From Achromobacter dolens (lineage in GTDB: Bacteria; Pseudomonadota; Gammaproteobacteria; Burkholderiales; Burkholderiaceae_B): a DNA stretch of 64,000 bases. Below are positions 8,345 to 16,059 of the stretch, piece after piece (positions within the stretch are counted from its first letter, which is position 1; each line of letters starts with the position of its first letter). The position numbers were made by a program, and so were the translations under genes. The notes under the pieces are model-generated. The model was given only the letters and a program-made list of their open reading frames with translations. It was not told the DNA's origin and made no database searches. The stretch is from NCBI RefSeq assembly GCF_902859745.1, contig NZ_CADIJW010000016.1, positions 1-64,000 on the forward strand, read 5' to 3'.

Positions 8345-8708
8345 GTCCGCTGCACCGGCGTTGTATTTATATGGACCCTGCCCGGCGTCATGCGCTGAGC
8401 CCCCGCGGGGTATTGAAAATCATGGAAACACCACGGTTTTCTATAAGAGTTGCCGGCGAGTATGCGCACCTCCGAATCAAAATTCCATGAGGGTTTGTCA
8501 TAGGTTTTGCGGTGCGGAAAGGTGAATTGTCAAATGGCGGACAATTCGCATGGCCACTGGGCGAAACCCTATGCCGGGACCCGATGCGTTGCAGCAAAAC
8601 CGTATTGATTGTCATCAATCCGTCATTGAACGCCGCCTCGGGGAAAACCCGGTTTTGCAACTGCGCGAACGAATATCCGGCGGGTTCGCGAAAGGGGCGG
8701 CGAGCCTC
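8345..8708. other. 364-bp intergenic region upstream of livG
   Basis: No convincing gene: short open frames here lack ribosome sites and family resemblance. It is less GC-rich than its surroundings and must hold the liv operon promoter (minus strand). An 8-bp perfect inverted repeat lies at 8524-8547, and a shorter one (GATTG-TCAT-CAATC) lies near 8610. No clear terminator was seen next to the nth stop. Confidence 0.6.
8524..8547. promoter_or_regulatory. inverted repeat upstream of the liv operon
   Basis: GAATTGTC (8524-8531) and GACAATTC (8540-8547) form perfect 8-bp arms separated by 8 bp, about 180 bp upstream of livG. Symmetry and position suit a repressor or activator dimer site. The cognate regulator is unknown and is not encoded adjacent. 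Confidence 0.4.
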
Positions 8709-9344
8709 TCAAGCGGGGGTTTTATCTTTGTATTCGCAGAGATCGGAAATGCCGCATTGCGGGCATTTCGGTTTGCGTGCCACGCATACATAGCGGCCGT
8801 GCAGGATCAGCCAGTGATGCGCGTCCTGCAGATACTCGCGCGGCACGAATTTCTCCAGCTTCAGTTCGACTTCCAGCACATTCTTGCCCGGCGCCAGGCC
8901 GGTGCGGTTCGAAACCCGGAAGATGTGCGTATCGACCGCCATGGTCGGCTGGCCGAAGGCCGTGTTCAGCACCACGTTGGCGGTCTTGCGGCCGACGCCG
9001 GGCAGCGCCTCCAGCGCCTCGCGCGTCTGCGGCACTTCGCCGCCGTGCTGTTCGATCAGGATGCGGCAGGTGGCGATGGCGTTCTTGGCCTTGGTGCGGT
9101 ACAGGCCGATGGTCTTGATGTAATCGGACAGGCCTTCCTCGCCCAGCGCCACCAGGGCCTGGGGGGTGCCGTATTGCGGAAAGAACTTGCGGGTGGCGAT
9201 GTTCACCGACTTGTCGGTGGCCTGCGCCGACAGCAGCACCGCGATCAACAGTTGGAAGGGGGTGTCGTACTCGAGTTCGGTGGTGGGCTTCGGGTTGGCC
9301 GCTTGCAGGCGGGCAAAGATTTCTCGGCGTTTGGCGGCGTTCAT
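8709..9344 (-). CDS. nth: endonuclease III
   Basis: 211 residues, full length. Helix-hairpin-helix [12 protein letters not shown] carries the catalytic lysine, and VDTHIFRV carries the catalytic aspartate. The C-terminus has the four-cysteine cluster loop (C-x6-C-x2-C-x5-C, in [17 protein letters not shown]) for a 4Fe-4S cluster. DNA glycosylase / AP lyase that removes oxidised pyrimidines. The ATG overlaps the stop of the upstream RsxB-like gene by 4 bp, so the two are co-translated. Confidence 0.96.
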   Translation of the reverse strand: MNAAKRREIFARLQAANPKPTTELEYDTPFQLLIAVLLSAQATDKSVNIATRKFFPQYGTPQALVALGEEGLSDYIKTIGLYRTKAKNAIATCRILIEQHGGEVPQTREALEALPGVGRKTANVVLNTAFGQPTMAVDTHIFRVSNRTGLAPGKNVLEVELKLEKFVPREYLQDAHHWLILHGRYVCVARKPKCPQCGISDLCEYKDKTPA

Positions 9345-9988
9345 GGGCGCGGGGCGTTGCGGCGGGCACGGGCACGGGCCAGCGCGGATTCGATGGCGGC
9401 GCGCTTGCGGTCTTCGGTTTGCGCGTCGGCGGCAGGGGCGGGGGCTGCGGGCGCGGCGGCCGCCGTGGGTTCGGGCGCCATCAGGCGGGCGTTGTCGGCG
9501 GCCAGTCGTGCCATGCGCGCCTGATGGTGGCGGTGGCGCTGGCGACCGGCGGCCGCGTCAGCGGCGCTCCAGGCGCGGCCGGCCGGCACCATCTCGATGC
9601 AATCCACCGGACACGGCGCCACGCACAGGTCGCAACCCGTGCACCAGTCGGGCAGCACGGTATGCATGTGCTTGTTGGCGCCGACGATGGCATCGACCGG
9701 ACAGGCCTGGATGCACAGCGTACAGCCGATGCAATGCGCCTCGTCGATGCGCGCCACCAGCAGCGGACCGGGTTCGCCGCGGCTCAGGTCCAGCGGCAGG
9801 GCGGGGGTTTCGAGCAGCGCCGCCAGCGCGGCGATGCCTTCGTCGCCGCCCGGCGGGCAGCGGTTGATCGGGGCGGCGCCCGCGGCGATGGCCTCGGCAT
9901 ACGGCTGACAGCCGTCATAGCCGCACTTGGTGCATTGCGTCTGAGGCAGCAGGGCGTCGATGCGATCGGCGAGTGAACGACAGGACAT
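9341..9988 (-). CDS. rsxB: RsxB/RnfB-like iron-sulfur electron-transfer protein (soluble form)
   Basis: 215 residues from the ATG at 9988; a TTG at 10009 is possible but would start inside a terminator. N-terminal four-cysteine block [12 protein letters not shown]...NRCPPGG, then two 4Fe-4S ferredoxin motifs ([24 protein letters not shown]), then an Ala/Arg-rich tail. The E. coli RsxB starts with a membrane anchor. This one lacks it and begins directly at the cluster domain ([15 protein letters not shown]). No other rsx/rnf subunit gene is nearby. In E. coli the rsx operon ends in nth, so this pair looks like a reduced version of that arrangement. Confidence 0.88.
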   Translation of the reverse strand: MSCRSLADRIDALLPQTQCTKCGYDGCQPYAEAIAAGAAPINRCPPGGDEGIAALAALLETPALPLDLSRGEPGPLLVARIDEAHCIGCTLCIQACPVDAIVGANKHMHTVLPDWCTGCDLCVAPCPVDCIEMVPAGRAWSAADAAAGRQRHRHHQARMARLAADNARLMAPEPTAAAAPAAPAPAADAQTEDRKRAAIESALARARARRNAPRP

Positions 9989-10000
9989 GGCGGGCAACGG

Positions 10001-10028
10001 AAAAAGCAAAGGGGCCCGCGAGGGCCCC
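10001..10028 (-). terminator. rho-independent terminator of phaZ
   Basis: Stem GGGGCCC (10011-10017) / GGGCCCC (10022-10028) with a GCGA loop. On the minus strand it is followed by a T-rich run (complement of 10001-10010), just after the phaZ stop and before the rsxB-like gene. Confidence 0.75.
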
Positions 10029-10050
10029 CGTGGACGGACGGTGAAAGGCC

Positions 10051-11277
10051 TCAGGCCGATTGCCGGATGAATTCCGCGATTTTAGGACAGATCATTTCGC
10101 GCCAGCGGCGGCCCGAGAAAATCCCGTAGTGGCCGCAGTTGGGCGCGGTGTAGTGCATCTTGCGGTCGGCCGGAATGTTCTTGCACAGCTTGATGGCCGC
10201 GCGCGTCTGCCCCTGGCCGGAGATGTCGTCCAGCTCGCCCTCGATGGTGAACAGCGCCACTTTCTTGATGTCGGCCGGGCGCACCAATTGGCCGTCGACT
10301 TCCCAGGTGCCGTTCGGCAGCGCGAATTCCTGGAACACCATGCGGATGGTGTCCAGGTAGAACTCGGCCGGCATGTCGAGCACGGCGTTGTACTCGTCGT
10401 AGAAGCGGCGATGCGCCTCGGCGTCGCTGTCGTCGCCGCGCAGCAGGTCCAGGTAGAAGTCGTAGTGCGACTTCATGTGGCGGTCGGGATTCATCGCCAT
10501 GAAGCCGGCATGCTGCAGGAAGCCGGGGTAGACCTTGCGGCCCGAACCCGGATAGCGCGGCGGCACGGGGTGGATGACCTGGTTCTCGAACCACGAGTAG
10601 GGCTTGGTGGTGGCCAGGCGGTTCACTTGCGTGGGCGACTGGCGCGGATCGATCGGGCCGCCCATCATGACCATGCTGCGCGGCTGGCAGGGATCGTTGG
10701 CCGAGGCCATCAGCGACACGGCGGCCAGCACCGGCACGGTGGGCTGGCATACCGAAATGACGTGCACGTCCGGTCCCAGGTGGCGGATGAAGTCCTGCAC
10801 GTAGCGCACGTAGTCGTTCAGGTGGAACGGGCCGGCCGACAGCGGCACCATGCGGGCGTCGATCCAGTCGGTGACGTAGACATCGTGGCCAGGCAGCAGG
10901 GCGCGCACGGTGTCGCGCAGCAGCGTGGCGTGGTGGCCGGACAGCGGCGCGACCAGCAGCACCTTGGGATCGCCCTGCGGCGCCTGCCGCACGTCGCGGT
11001 GGAAGTGCACCAGGCGGCAGAAGGGCTTGTCCAGCACGACCGATTCAGTGACCCGGACCGACTTGCCGTTGATTTCCGTGGCGGGCAGGTTCCAGGCGGG
11101 CTTCTGGTATTCCTTGCCGATGCGCGTCATCAGCTCGTATCCCGCGGCCATCTGGCGCGAGATCGGGGTGTAGGCGAGGGGGCTGTAAGGGCTGGAGAAC
11201 AGCTGGGAACCGGCATCCGTGAATGCAGCGAACGGAGTCAGGAAGGCGCGCTGCATTTCGTGCAATTGGTACAGCAT
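10051..11277 (-). CDS. phaZ: intracellular polyhydroxybutyrate depolymerase PhaZ
   Basis: 408 residues, usual length for the PhaZ1 family. The nucleophile is a cysteine, C177 in [11 protein letters not shown], in place of the lipase-box serine. An aspartate region near EGELDDISG and a histidine in [14 protein letters not shown] complete the Cys-Asp-His triad known for the Ralstonia enzyme. Mobilises stored poly-3-hydroxybutyrate granules in the cytoplasm. Single-gene unit with its own terminator. The synthase genes are not in this window. Confidence 0.93.
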   Translation of the reverse strand: MLYQLHEMQRAFLTPFAAFTDAGSQLFSSPYSPLAYTPISRQMAAGYELMTRIGKEYQKPAWNLPATEINGKSVRVTESVVLDKPFCRLVHFHRDVRQAPQGDPKVLLVAPLSGHHATLLRDTVRALLPGHDVYVTDWIDARMVPLSAGPFHLNDYVRYVQDFIRHLGPDVHVISVCQPTVPVLAAVSLMASANDPCQPRSMVMMGGPIDPRQSPTQVNRLATTKPYSWFENQVIHPVPPRYPGSGRKVYPGFLQHAGFMAMNPDRHMKSHYDFYLDLLRGDDSDAEAHRRFYDEYNAVLDMPAEFYLDTIRMVFQEFALPNGTWEVDGQLVRPADIKKVALFTIEGELDDISGQGQTRAAIKLCKNIPADRKMHYTAPNCGHYGIFSGRRWREMICPKIAEFIRQSA

Positions 11278-11419
11278 TTGGGGAAGTCCTTCTGGGTCGT
11301 GCGTGTGCCCCGATTATTGCGCCGGGGAGTAACGGTATTTCCAATTTGTCTGACGAAAGCGCCTGAAAACCGGATTTTGTGTTGCGAAAATGCGACCCGT
11401 CATCCCTTGCGCACCAGTT

Positions 11420-11471
11420 TAGGGCGAAATCAAGGGGCGCCGGCGGGATAAAAAGGGGGATTTTCGCCCTA
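11420..11471. repeat. inverted repeat between phaZ and ferredoxin reductase gene
   Basis: Arms TAGGGCGAAA-TC (11420-11431) and GA-TTTTCGCCCTA (11459-11471) share ten perfectly complementary bases around a purine-rich spacer of about 28 nt. It lies beyond the fpr stop and upstream of phaZ, so it could be a weak transcription end for fpr or a folded leader/operator for phaZ. Confidence 0.4.
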
Positions 11472-11511
11472 GGCCGGACGGGCCAGGGGCCGATCCGACA
11501 GGGGCGGGGAA

Positions 11512-12312
11512 TCACCAGTAGTTTTCCACCGCGAGGTTGCCGGGAACGCCGCGGCGGCCCGGCTTGAAACCGCGTTCGCCCAGCAACTTGCGGGCGTCGG
11601 CCAGCATCTCCGGGTTGCCGCAAAGCATGATCTTGGCTTGCTCCGGGGCCAGCGGCAGGCCGGCCAGGCGTTCCAGTCCGCCATCGGCGATCAGGGTGGT
11701 CAGGCGCGCCTGCGGCATGCCGGGCAGGGCCTCGCGAGTGGCGATGGGCAAATAGATCAGCTTGTCCGGTTCGGCCTCGAACAGGTCGCTCAGGGACGGA
11801 TCATTGCGCCAGCCTTCGATTTCCTCGCGGTAGGCCAGCTCCGCCGCGGTGCGCACGCCGTGCACCAGGACGATGCGGCGATAGGCGCGCCAGACGGCCG
11901 GGTCGCGCAGGATCGACAGGTAGGCCGACAGGCCGGTGCCGGAGGCCAGCAGCCAGAGGTCGCCGCCGGGCGCGAAGCGCTCCAGCGTCAGGAAACCGTA
12001 GGGCGCTTTTTCGACATAGAGCGCATCGCCCGGCTGCAGCCGCGCCATGCGCGGGCTGAACAGGCCCTCGGGCACCACGATGGAATAGAACTCCAGCCAG
12101 GGCTGATGCGGGGCCGACACCATCGAGTAGGCGCGCCACAGGGTGGGCGGGCCGGCGGGATCCTCGGCGCCAGGCAGACCGACCCGGGCGAACTGGCCCG
12201 GCTGGAAGGCATACGCGTCGTCGCGCGTGACGCGCACCGAGAACAGCTTGTCGGGCACCCAGGTATGAACGTGGGTAACGGTCTGGCGCGTGTATTTGGA
12301 ATCGTCGGTCAT
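11512..12312 (-). CDS. fpr: ferredoxin-NADP reductase
   Basis: 266 residues. FAD-binding segment WRAYSMVSAP, nicotinamide domain with LLASGTGLSAYLSILRD and a C-terminal aromatic end (VENYW) like other bacterial Fpr proteins. Exchanges electrons between NADPH and ferredoxin/flavodoxin. It follows the 7Fe ferredoxin gene by 46 bp on the same strand, so donor and acceptor are probably co-expressed. Such enzymes supply reduced ferredoxin for Fe-S assembly and oxidative-stress defence. Confidence 0.93.
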   Translation of the reverse strand: MTDDSKYTRQTVTHVHTWVPDKLFSVRVTRDDAYAFQPGQFARVGLPGAEDPAGPPTLWRAYSMVSAPHQPWLEFYSIVVPEGLFSPRMARLQPGDALYVEKAPYGFLTLERFAPGGDLWLLASGTGLSAYLSILRDPAVWRAYRRIVLVHGVRTAAELAYREEIEGWRNDPSLSDLFEAEPDKLIYLPIATREALPGMPQARLTTLIADGGLERLAGLPLAPEQAKIMLCGNPEMLADARKLLGERGFKPGRRGVPGNLAVENYW

Positions 12313-12358
12313 CGGGGCATCGCGCGTCGCGAGGCCTTGGCGGCCCCGCGCTCGCGGA

Positions 12359-12682
12359 TTATTTTTCCAGGTATTGCAGCTTGTCCTGCTTGCCGTTCCA
12401 TTCGTCGGCGTCGGGCAGCGGCTTCTTGGCGCGGCTGATGCTGGCGAACTCGGGCGAGAGTTCTGCGTTCAGGGCGATGAAGTTGAGCTGGTCCTGCGGC
12501 ACGTCTTCCTCGGCGTAGATGGCGTTGGCCGGGCATTCGGGGATGCACACGGCACAGTCGATGCACTCGTCGGGGTCGATCACCAGGAAGTTCGGACCCT
12601 CACGAAAACAGTCCACCGGGCATACGTCGACGCAATCGGTGTACTTGCACTTGATACAGTTTTCGGTGACTACGTGGGTCAT
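12359..12682 (-). CDS. fdxA: 7Fe ferredoxin (3Fe-4S / 4Fe-4S)
   Basis: 107 residues, full length for the Azotobacter-type seven-iron ferredoxins. Cluster motifs [17 protein letters not shown] near residues 9-25 and [12 protein letters not shown] near 40-51, then an acidic C-terminal part. The ATG (MTHVVTENC) is the conserved family start. The open frame continues upstream without similarity. Cytoplasmic one-electron carrier, probable partner of the adjacent Fpr. Confidence 0.95.
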   Translation of the reverse strand: MTHVVTENCIKCKYTDCVDVCPVDCFREGPNFLVIDPDECIDCAVCIPECPANAIYAEEDVPQDQLNFIALNAELSPEFASISRAKKPLPDADEWNGKQDKLQYLEK

Positions 12683-12730
12683 TCTCAGGAACTCCGGGCA
12701 GGCGGCATGTGTGTCTTGTTGGGCGGATTT

Positions 12731-12795
12731 TACCCAATGCGGCGCCAAACCGCCGCCAATACCCGTGTTGACATCGTGGCGCATTGGGGTATCGC
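12731..12795 (+). promoter_or_regulatory. pncB promoter with overlapping inverted repeat
   Basis: A consensus -35 TTGACA (12768-12773) is followed after 16 nt by TATCGC (12790-12795). The arms TACCCAATGCG (12731-12741) and CGCATTGGGGTA (12780-12791) are complementary apart from one extra G. They bracket the -35, and the second arm covers the spacer up to the -10. This geometry fits an operator that loops or blocks pncB expression in response to NAD status (inference). Confidence 0.45.
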
Positions 12796-12839
12796 GGGGC
12801 CCCGCTGTGCTATGGTGTCGCGAAACGATACGCGTAATC

Positions 12840-14015
12840 ATGATAATCACCTCGCTGCTCGACACCGACCTGTACAAATTCAGCATGATGCAGGTGGTGC
12901 TGCATCAGTTTCCCGCTGCCCAGGTCGAGTACCGTTACAAATGCCGGACTCCGGGGGTCAACTTGCGCCCCTACCTGGATGAAATCCGCGAAGAAGTGCA
13001 CCAACTGTGCCAGTTGCGCTTCACCGAGGACGAACTTAAATATCTGGGCGGCTTGCGTTTCATCAAAAGCGACTTCGTCGATTTCCTCGAACTGTTCCAC
13101 CTGCCCGAGCGCTGCATCAGCATCCAGGAGGGCGAGGGGCCGGGCGAGATCAGCATCGAGGTCAAGGGCCCGTGGCTGCACACCATTCTCTTCGAGATCC
13201 CGGTGCTGGCCATCGTCAACGAGGTCTACTTCCGCAACACGCGCAAGAACCCGGATTGGGCCGAGGGCCGCAAGCGCCTGCAATCCAAGATGCATCTGGT
13301 GCTGGACGACCCGGCGCTGGCCGATTTCCGCGTGGCCGAATACGGCACCCGGCGCCGCTTCTCCAAGGTCTGGCACGAAGAGATCGTCTCGACCATGAAG
13401 GCCCAGATGGGTCCGCATTTCGCGGGCACCAGCAACGTGCTGCTGGCCAAGCAGCACGAGGTGCTGCCACTGGGCACCATGGGCCACGAATACCTGCAGG
13501 CCTGCCAGGCGCTCGGTCCGCGGCTGCGCGATTCGCAGGTGTTCGCGCTGGAAGTGTGGGCCAAGGAATACCGCGGCGACCTCGGCATCGCGCTGTCGGA
13601 CGTCTATGGCATGGACGCCTTCCTGCGCGACTTCGACATGTATTTCTGCAAGCTGTTCGACGGCGCGCGGCACGATTCGGGCGATCCCTTCGTCTGGGGC
13701 GAACGCTTGCTCGAGCACTATCGCAAGAACCGCGTCGACCCGCGCGCCAAGACGCTGGTGTTCTCGGATTCGCTGACCTTCCCGCGCGCCATCGAACTGG
13801 CGCGCCAGTTCGCCGGGCGTTGCAAGGTGTCGTTCGGCATCGGCACCAACCTGACCAACGACCTGGGCCACGAACCGCTGCAGATCGTCATGAAAATGGT
13901 CCGCTGCAACGGCCAGCCGGTGGCCAAGGTGTCCGACGCGCCTGAGAAGACCATGTGCGACGATCCCGCCTACCTGGCCTATCTGCGCCAGGTGTTCCAA
14001 CTGCCGCCCGCCTAG
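12840..14015 (+). CDS. pncB: nicotinate phosphoribosyltransferase
   Basis: 391 residues, close to the 400 of E. coli PncB. N-terminal block [20 protein letters not shown] and mid-protein [14 protein letters not shown] / [15 protein letters not shown] are characteristic. First step of the Preiss-Handler NAD salvage route: nicotinic acid plus PRPP to nicotinate mononucleotide, ATP-assisted. It is divergent from fdxA, with a promoter and inverted repeat in the 157-bp gap. The ATG at 12840 matches the conserved start; the frame is open upstream. Confidence 0.95.
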   Translation: MIITSLLDTDLYKFSMMQVVLHQFPAAQVEYRYKCRTPGVNLRPYLDEIREEVHQLCQLRFTEDELKYLGGLRFIKSDFVDFLELFHLPERCISIQEGEGPGEISIEVKGPWLHTILFEIPVLAIVNEVYFRNTRKNPDWAEGRKRLQSKMHLVLDDPALADFRVAEYGTRRRFSKVWHEEIVSTMKAQMGPHFAGTSNVLLAKQHEVLPLGTMGHEYLQACQALGPRLRDSQVFALEVWAKEYRGDLGIALSDVYGMDAFLRDFDMYFCKLFDGARHDSGDPFVWGERLLEHYRKNRVDPRAKTLVFSDSLTFPRAIELARQFAGRCKVSFGIGTNLTNDLGHEPLQIVMKMVRCNGQPVAKVSDAPEKTMCDDPAYLAYLRQVFQLPPA

Positions 14016-14093
14016 CGGGCCTCGGCCCGGGCAGGGTAAAGTTCGCCATTCTTCGCATTGTTCAACCCGCAACTCGTCATTAGGGGAATATTC

Positions 14094-14447
14094 ATGAGCA
14101 GCATCAAGCGCTTCCACGTCGCCAAGCGCCTGTCGGACATGGCCGTCTACAACGGCGTCGCGTACCTGGCGGGCCAGGTGCCGGACGATTCCACGCTGGA
14201 CATCACCGGCCAGACCGAGCAAGTGCTCGCCACCATCGACCGCCTGCTGGCCGAAGCCGGCACCGACAAGACCAAGATCCTGATGGCCCAGATCTACGTG
14301 GCCAACATGAAGGAATTCGACGGCATGAACAAGGCCTGGGACGCCTGGGTCGCCGACGGCAACTCGCCCCCGCGCGCCACCGTCGAGGCCCGCCTGGCCA
14401 ACCCCGACTTCAAGGTCGAGATCGTCGTCACCGCCGCCGTCGCCTGA
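14094..14447 (+). CDS. RidA family reactive-intermediate deaminase
   Basis: 117 residues, typical length. Blocks YNGVAYLAGQVPDD and the C-terminal PPRATVEARLANPDFKVEI fit the RidA/YER057c fold, including the arginine (PPRAT) that in active members binds the substrate carboxylate. Good ribosome site AGGGGAA. Expected to hydrolyse enamine/imine by-products of PLP enzymes to 2-oxo acids, or belong to a related subgroup. Monocistronic between pncB and a terminator. Confidence 0.88.
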   Translation: MSSIKRFHVAKRLSDMAVYNGVAYLAGQVPDDSTLDITGQTEQVLATIDRLLAEAGTDKTKILMAQIYVANMKEFDGMNKAWDAWVADGNSPPRATVEARLANPDFKVEIVVTAAVA

Positions 14448-14465
14448 TTGGCGCGGCCGCGCGAT

Positions 14466-14499
14466 GAAAAAGCCCTCCGGCAGGCCGGGGGGCTTTTTC
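14466..14499. terminator. bidirectional rho-independent terminator
   Basis: Stem AAAAAGCCCTCCGG / CCGGGGGGCTTTTT with a short loop and T-run on the plus strand and A-run (T on minus). It ends the RidA gene and can also stop transcription from the flavoprotein gene opposite. Confidence 0.85.
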
Positions 14500-14611
14500 A
14501 TTCCTGGACGCGCCGCGTGGCGTCACGGCGCGCCGACCGCCAGGGAGGGAGGGCGCTATGGAGCGCGCAGCGGCTGACCTGGGCCGGCCCGCTGTCGGCG
14601 GCAGGGCTGCC

Positions 14612-15121
14612 TCAAGCCGCTGTCAGCAGCAGGCCGGCGAGCAGGCCACCGACCTCCTCACAGCGCGCCAGCTCAGCCGGGGCCACGGTCTTGGGGGCGG
14701 CGATCTGTTGCGGCGTCTGCGCGCCCAGGTTGACGATCAGGGCCGGCGCCACGGGCCGCAGGCGCCAGCCGGTGCAGATGCGCTCCACCTGGCGCGCCGC
14801 GCCGGCGCCGTCGCTGCCGGCGCTGACCAGGCAGGCGTAGGGACGGCCGGCGATGCGGTCCAGCACGCCGTAATAACAGCGGTCGAAGAATTCCTTCATT
14901 TCACCGCTCAGGCTGGCCAGGTTCTCCGGCGCGCAGAACAGCAGGCCATCGCTGGCCAGCACCTCGTCCACCCCGGCGTCCGCGGCGCGGCGCAGGGTCA
15001 CCGCCAGATCGTCCGGCTGTTCCAGCAGCGCCGCCGCCGCGGCCGCGCCCCGGGCGGCGGCCTCGGCCATCTGGCGGGCCGCGCCGGTGCGGGAATGCCA
15101 CACGATCAGCAGCCGTTTCAT
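14612..15121 (-). CDS. flavodoxin-like NAD(P)H-dependent oxidoreductase
   Basis: 169 residues. The N-terminus MKRLLIVWHSRTGAARQMAEAA has the FMN phosphate-binding loop (HSRTGAA) of flavodoxin-fold proteins. DGLLFCAPENLASLSGEMKEFFDR matches the conserved 'P.y.g..s..mK.fldR' region of NADPH-dependent FMN reductases. Function likely quinone/FMN reduction; substrate unknown. The ATG overlaps the stop of the MtfA-like gene by 4 bp, so the pair forms a coupled operon. Confidence 0.8.
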   Translation of the reverse strand: MKRLLIVWHSRTGAARQMAEAAARGAAAAAALLEQPDDLAVTLRRAADAGVDEVLASDGLLFCAPENLASLSGEMKEFFDRCYYGVLDRIAGRPYACLVSAGSDGAGAARQVERICTGWRLRPVAPALIVNLGAQTPQQIAAPKTVAPAELARCEEVGGLLAGLLLTAA

Positions 15122-15951
15122 GCGTAGCGCGCCAGGGGATCCTGGCGGTAATAGGCCCGCAGCAGGCCGAACCATTCCGGCAGCGCCTCGGCCATCGGGT
15201 GGGGATCGACGAAGAAGTGCTCGGAGCTGACGGCGAAGAACTCGGCTTCGTCGGTGGCGGCGTAAGGGTCGAGTGGCAAGCGCCCGTACCAGGCGTCGGC
15301 CTCGGCGCTTTCCGGATCGACGTCATGCGGAATGGCGGCCTCCACCGCGTCGACCGCGGCGATGAAGCGATCCAGGCTGTCGTCCAGGATGCGGCGCCAT
15401 TCGCGCGGCTTGATATCGCCGTGCGCCGCCAGCGACGGCATGCCGTCGGCAAAGCCCGATTGCAGGTCGAGTTTGTGCGCGAACTCATGGATCACCACGT
15501 TGAAGCCGCCTTCGGACAACTGCGTGTCCTCCCAGGACAGCACCAGCGGGCCGCCGTCCCAGGCCTCGCCGGCGGCGTCTTCCAGGTATTCGTGCATCAC
15601 GCCGTCCTCGTCCATCTGCTTGCGCGGGATGCGAAAGCCCGCGGGGTACACGATGATCTCCTCCCAGCCCTCGTACAGCGCGGGCGTCAGGCTCAGGATC
15701 GGCAGGCTGGCCTGGGCCGCGATCGACAGCCGCATGAAGTCGGTCACTTCCAGCCCCTGCGCGCCATTGATCGTCTTGCTGGCCAGCAGCCAGGCCGAGC
15801 GCGCCAGCAACTGCGCGGATTCGTCGGCGTCCAGCGCCGCCAGGAAGGGGTGGGCGTCCAGCACCTGCCGCCAGAGGTCGGGTGCGATCCGGGCCCGCAT
15901 CTGCGCCACCTCGGCGGCGCGCGCGCCCCGGCCCTTGAGCCAGCGCAACAT
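15118..15951 (-). CDS. MtfA/YeeI-like zinc peptidase
   Basis: 277 residues. Zinc-metallopeptidase motif HEFAH in NVVIHEFAHKLD, with a downstream glutamate region EFFAVSSEHFF, as in the M90 (MtfA, glucose-regulated peptidase) family. Cytoplasmic; no signal peptide. In enterobacteria MtfA binds the repressor Mlc; whether that holds here is unknown. Start at 15951 is favoured by AAGGAA 9 nt upstream; an ATG at 16002 would add 17 unconserved residues. Divergent from relA by about 110 bp. Confidence 0.85.
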   Translation of the reverse strand: MLRWLKGRGARAAEVAQMRARIAPDLWRQVLDAHPFLAALDADESAQLLARSAWLLASKTINGAQGLEVTDFMRLSIAAQASLPILSLTPALYEGWEEIIVYPAGFRIPRKQMDEDGVMHEYLEDAAGEAWDGGPLVLSWEDTQLSEGGFNVVIHEFAHKLDLQSGFADGMPSLAAHGDIKPREWRRILDDSLDRFIAAVDAVEAAIPHDVDPESAEADAWYGRLPLDPYAATDEAEFFAVSSEHFFVDPHPMAEALPEWFGLLRAYYRQDPLARYA

Positions 15952-16059
15952 AAGCTTGGGTTCCTTGAATATGTGCCCGGCGTTGGCCGGGGTTTTCAGC
16001 ATTGATTCCTAGTGTAGAGTGTCGGAATCCTCGATTACCGTAACCGCAATACGCCCGCG

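Noticed and set aside
8345-8708. Possible small genes in the livG/nth gap
   Set aside because: Open frames are short, overlap in all directions and lack ribosome sites or similarity; better seen as control DNA.
10010-10028. TTG start of the rsxB-like gene at 10009
   Set aside because: It abuts the phaZ terminator hairpin and adds no conserved residues; ATG at 9988 is better.
12810-14501. 563-codon minus-strand open frame across pncB
   Set aside because: pncB on the plus strand has full-length family similarity; the antisense product has no recognisable domain.
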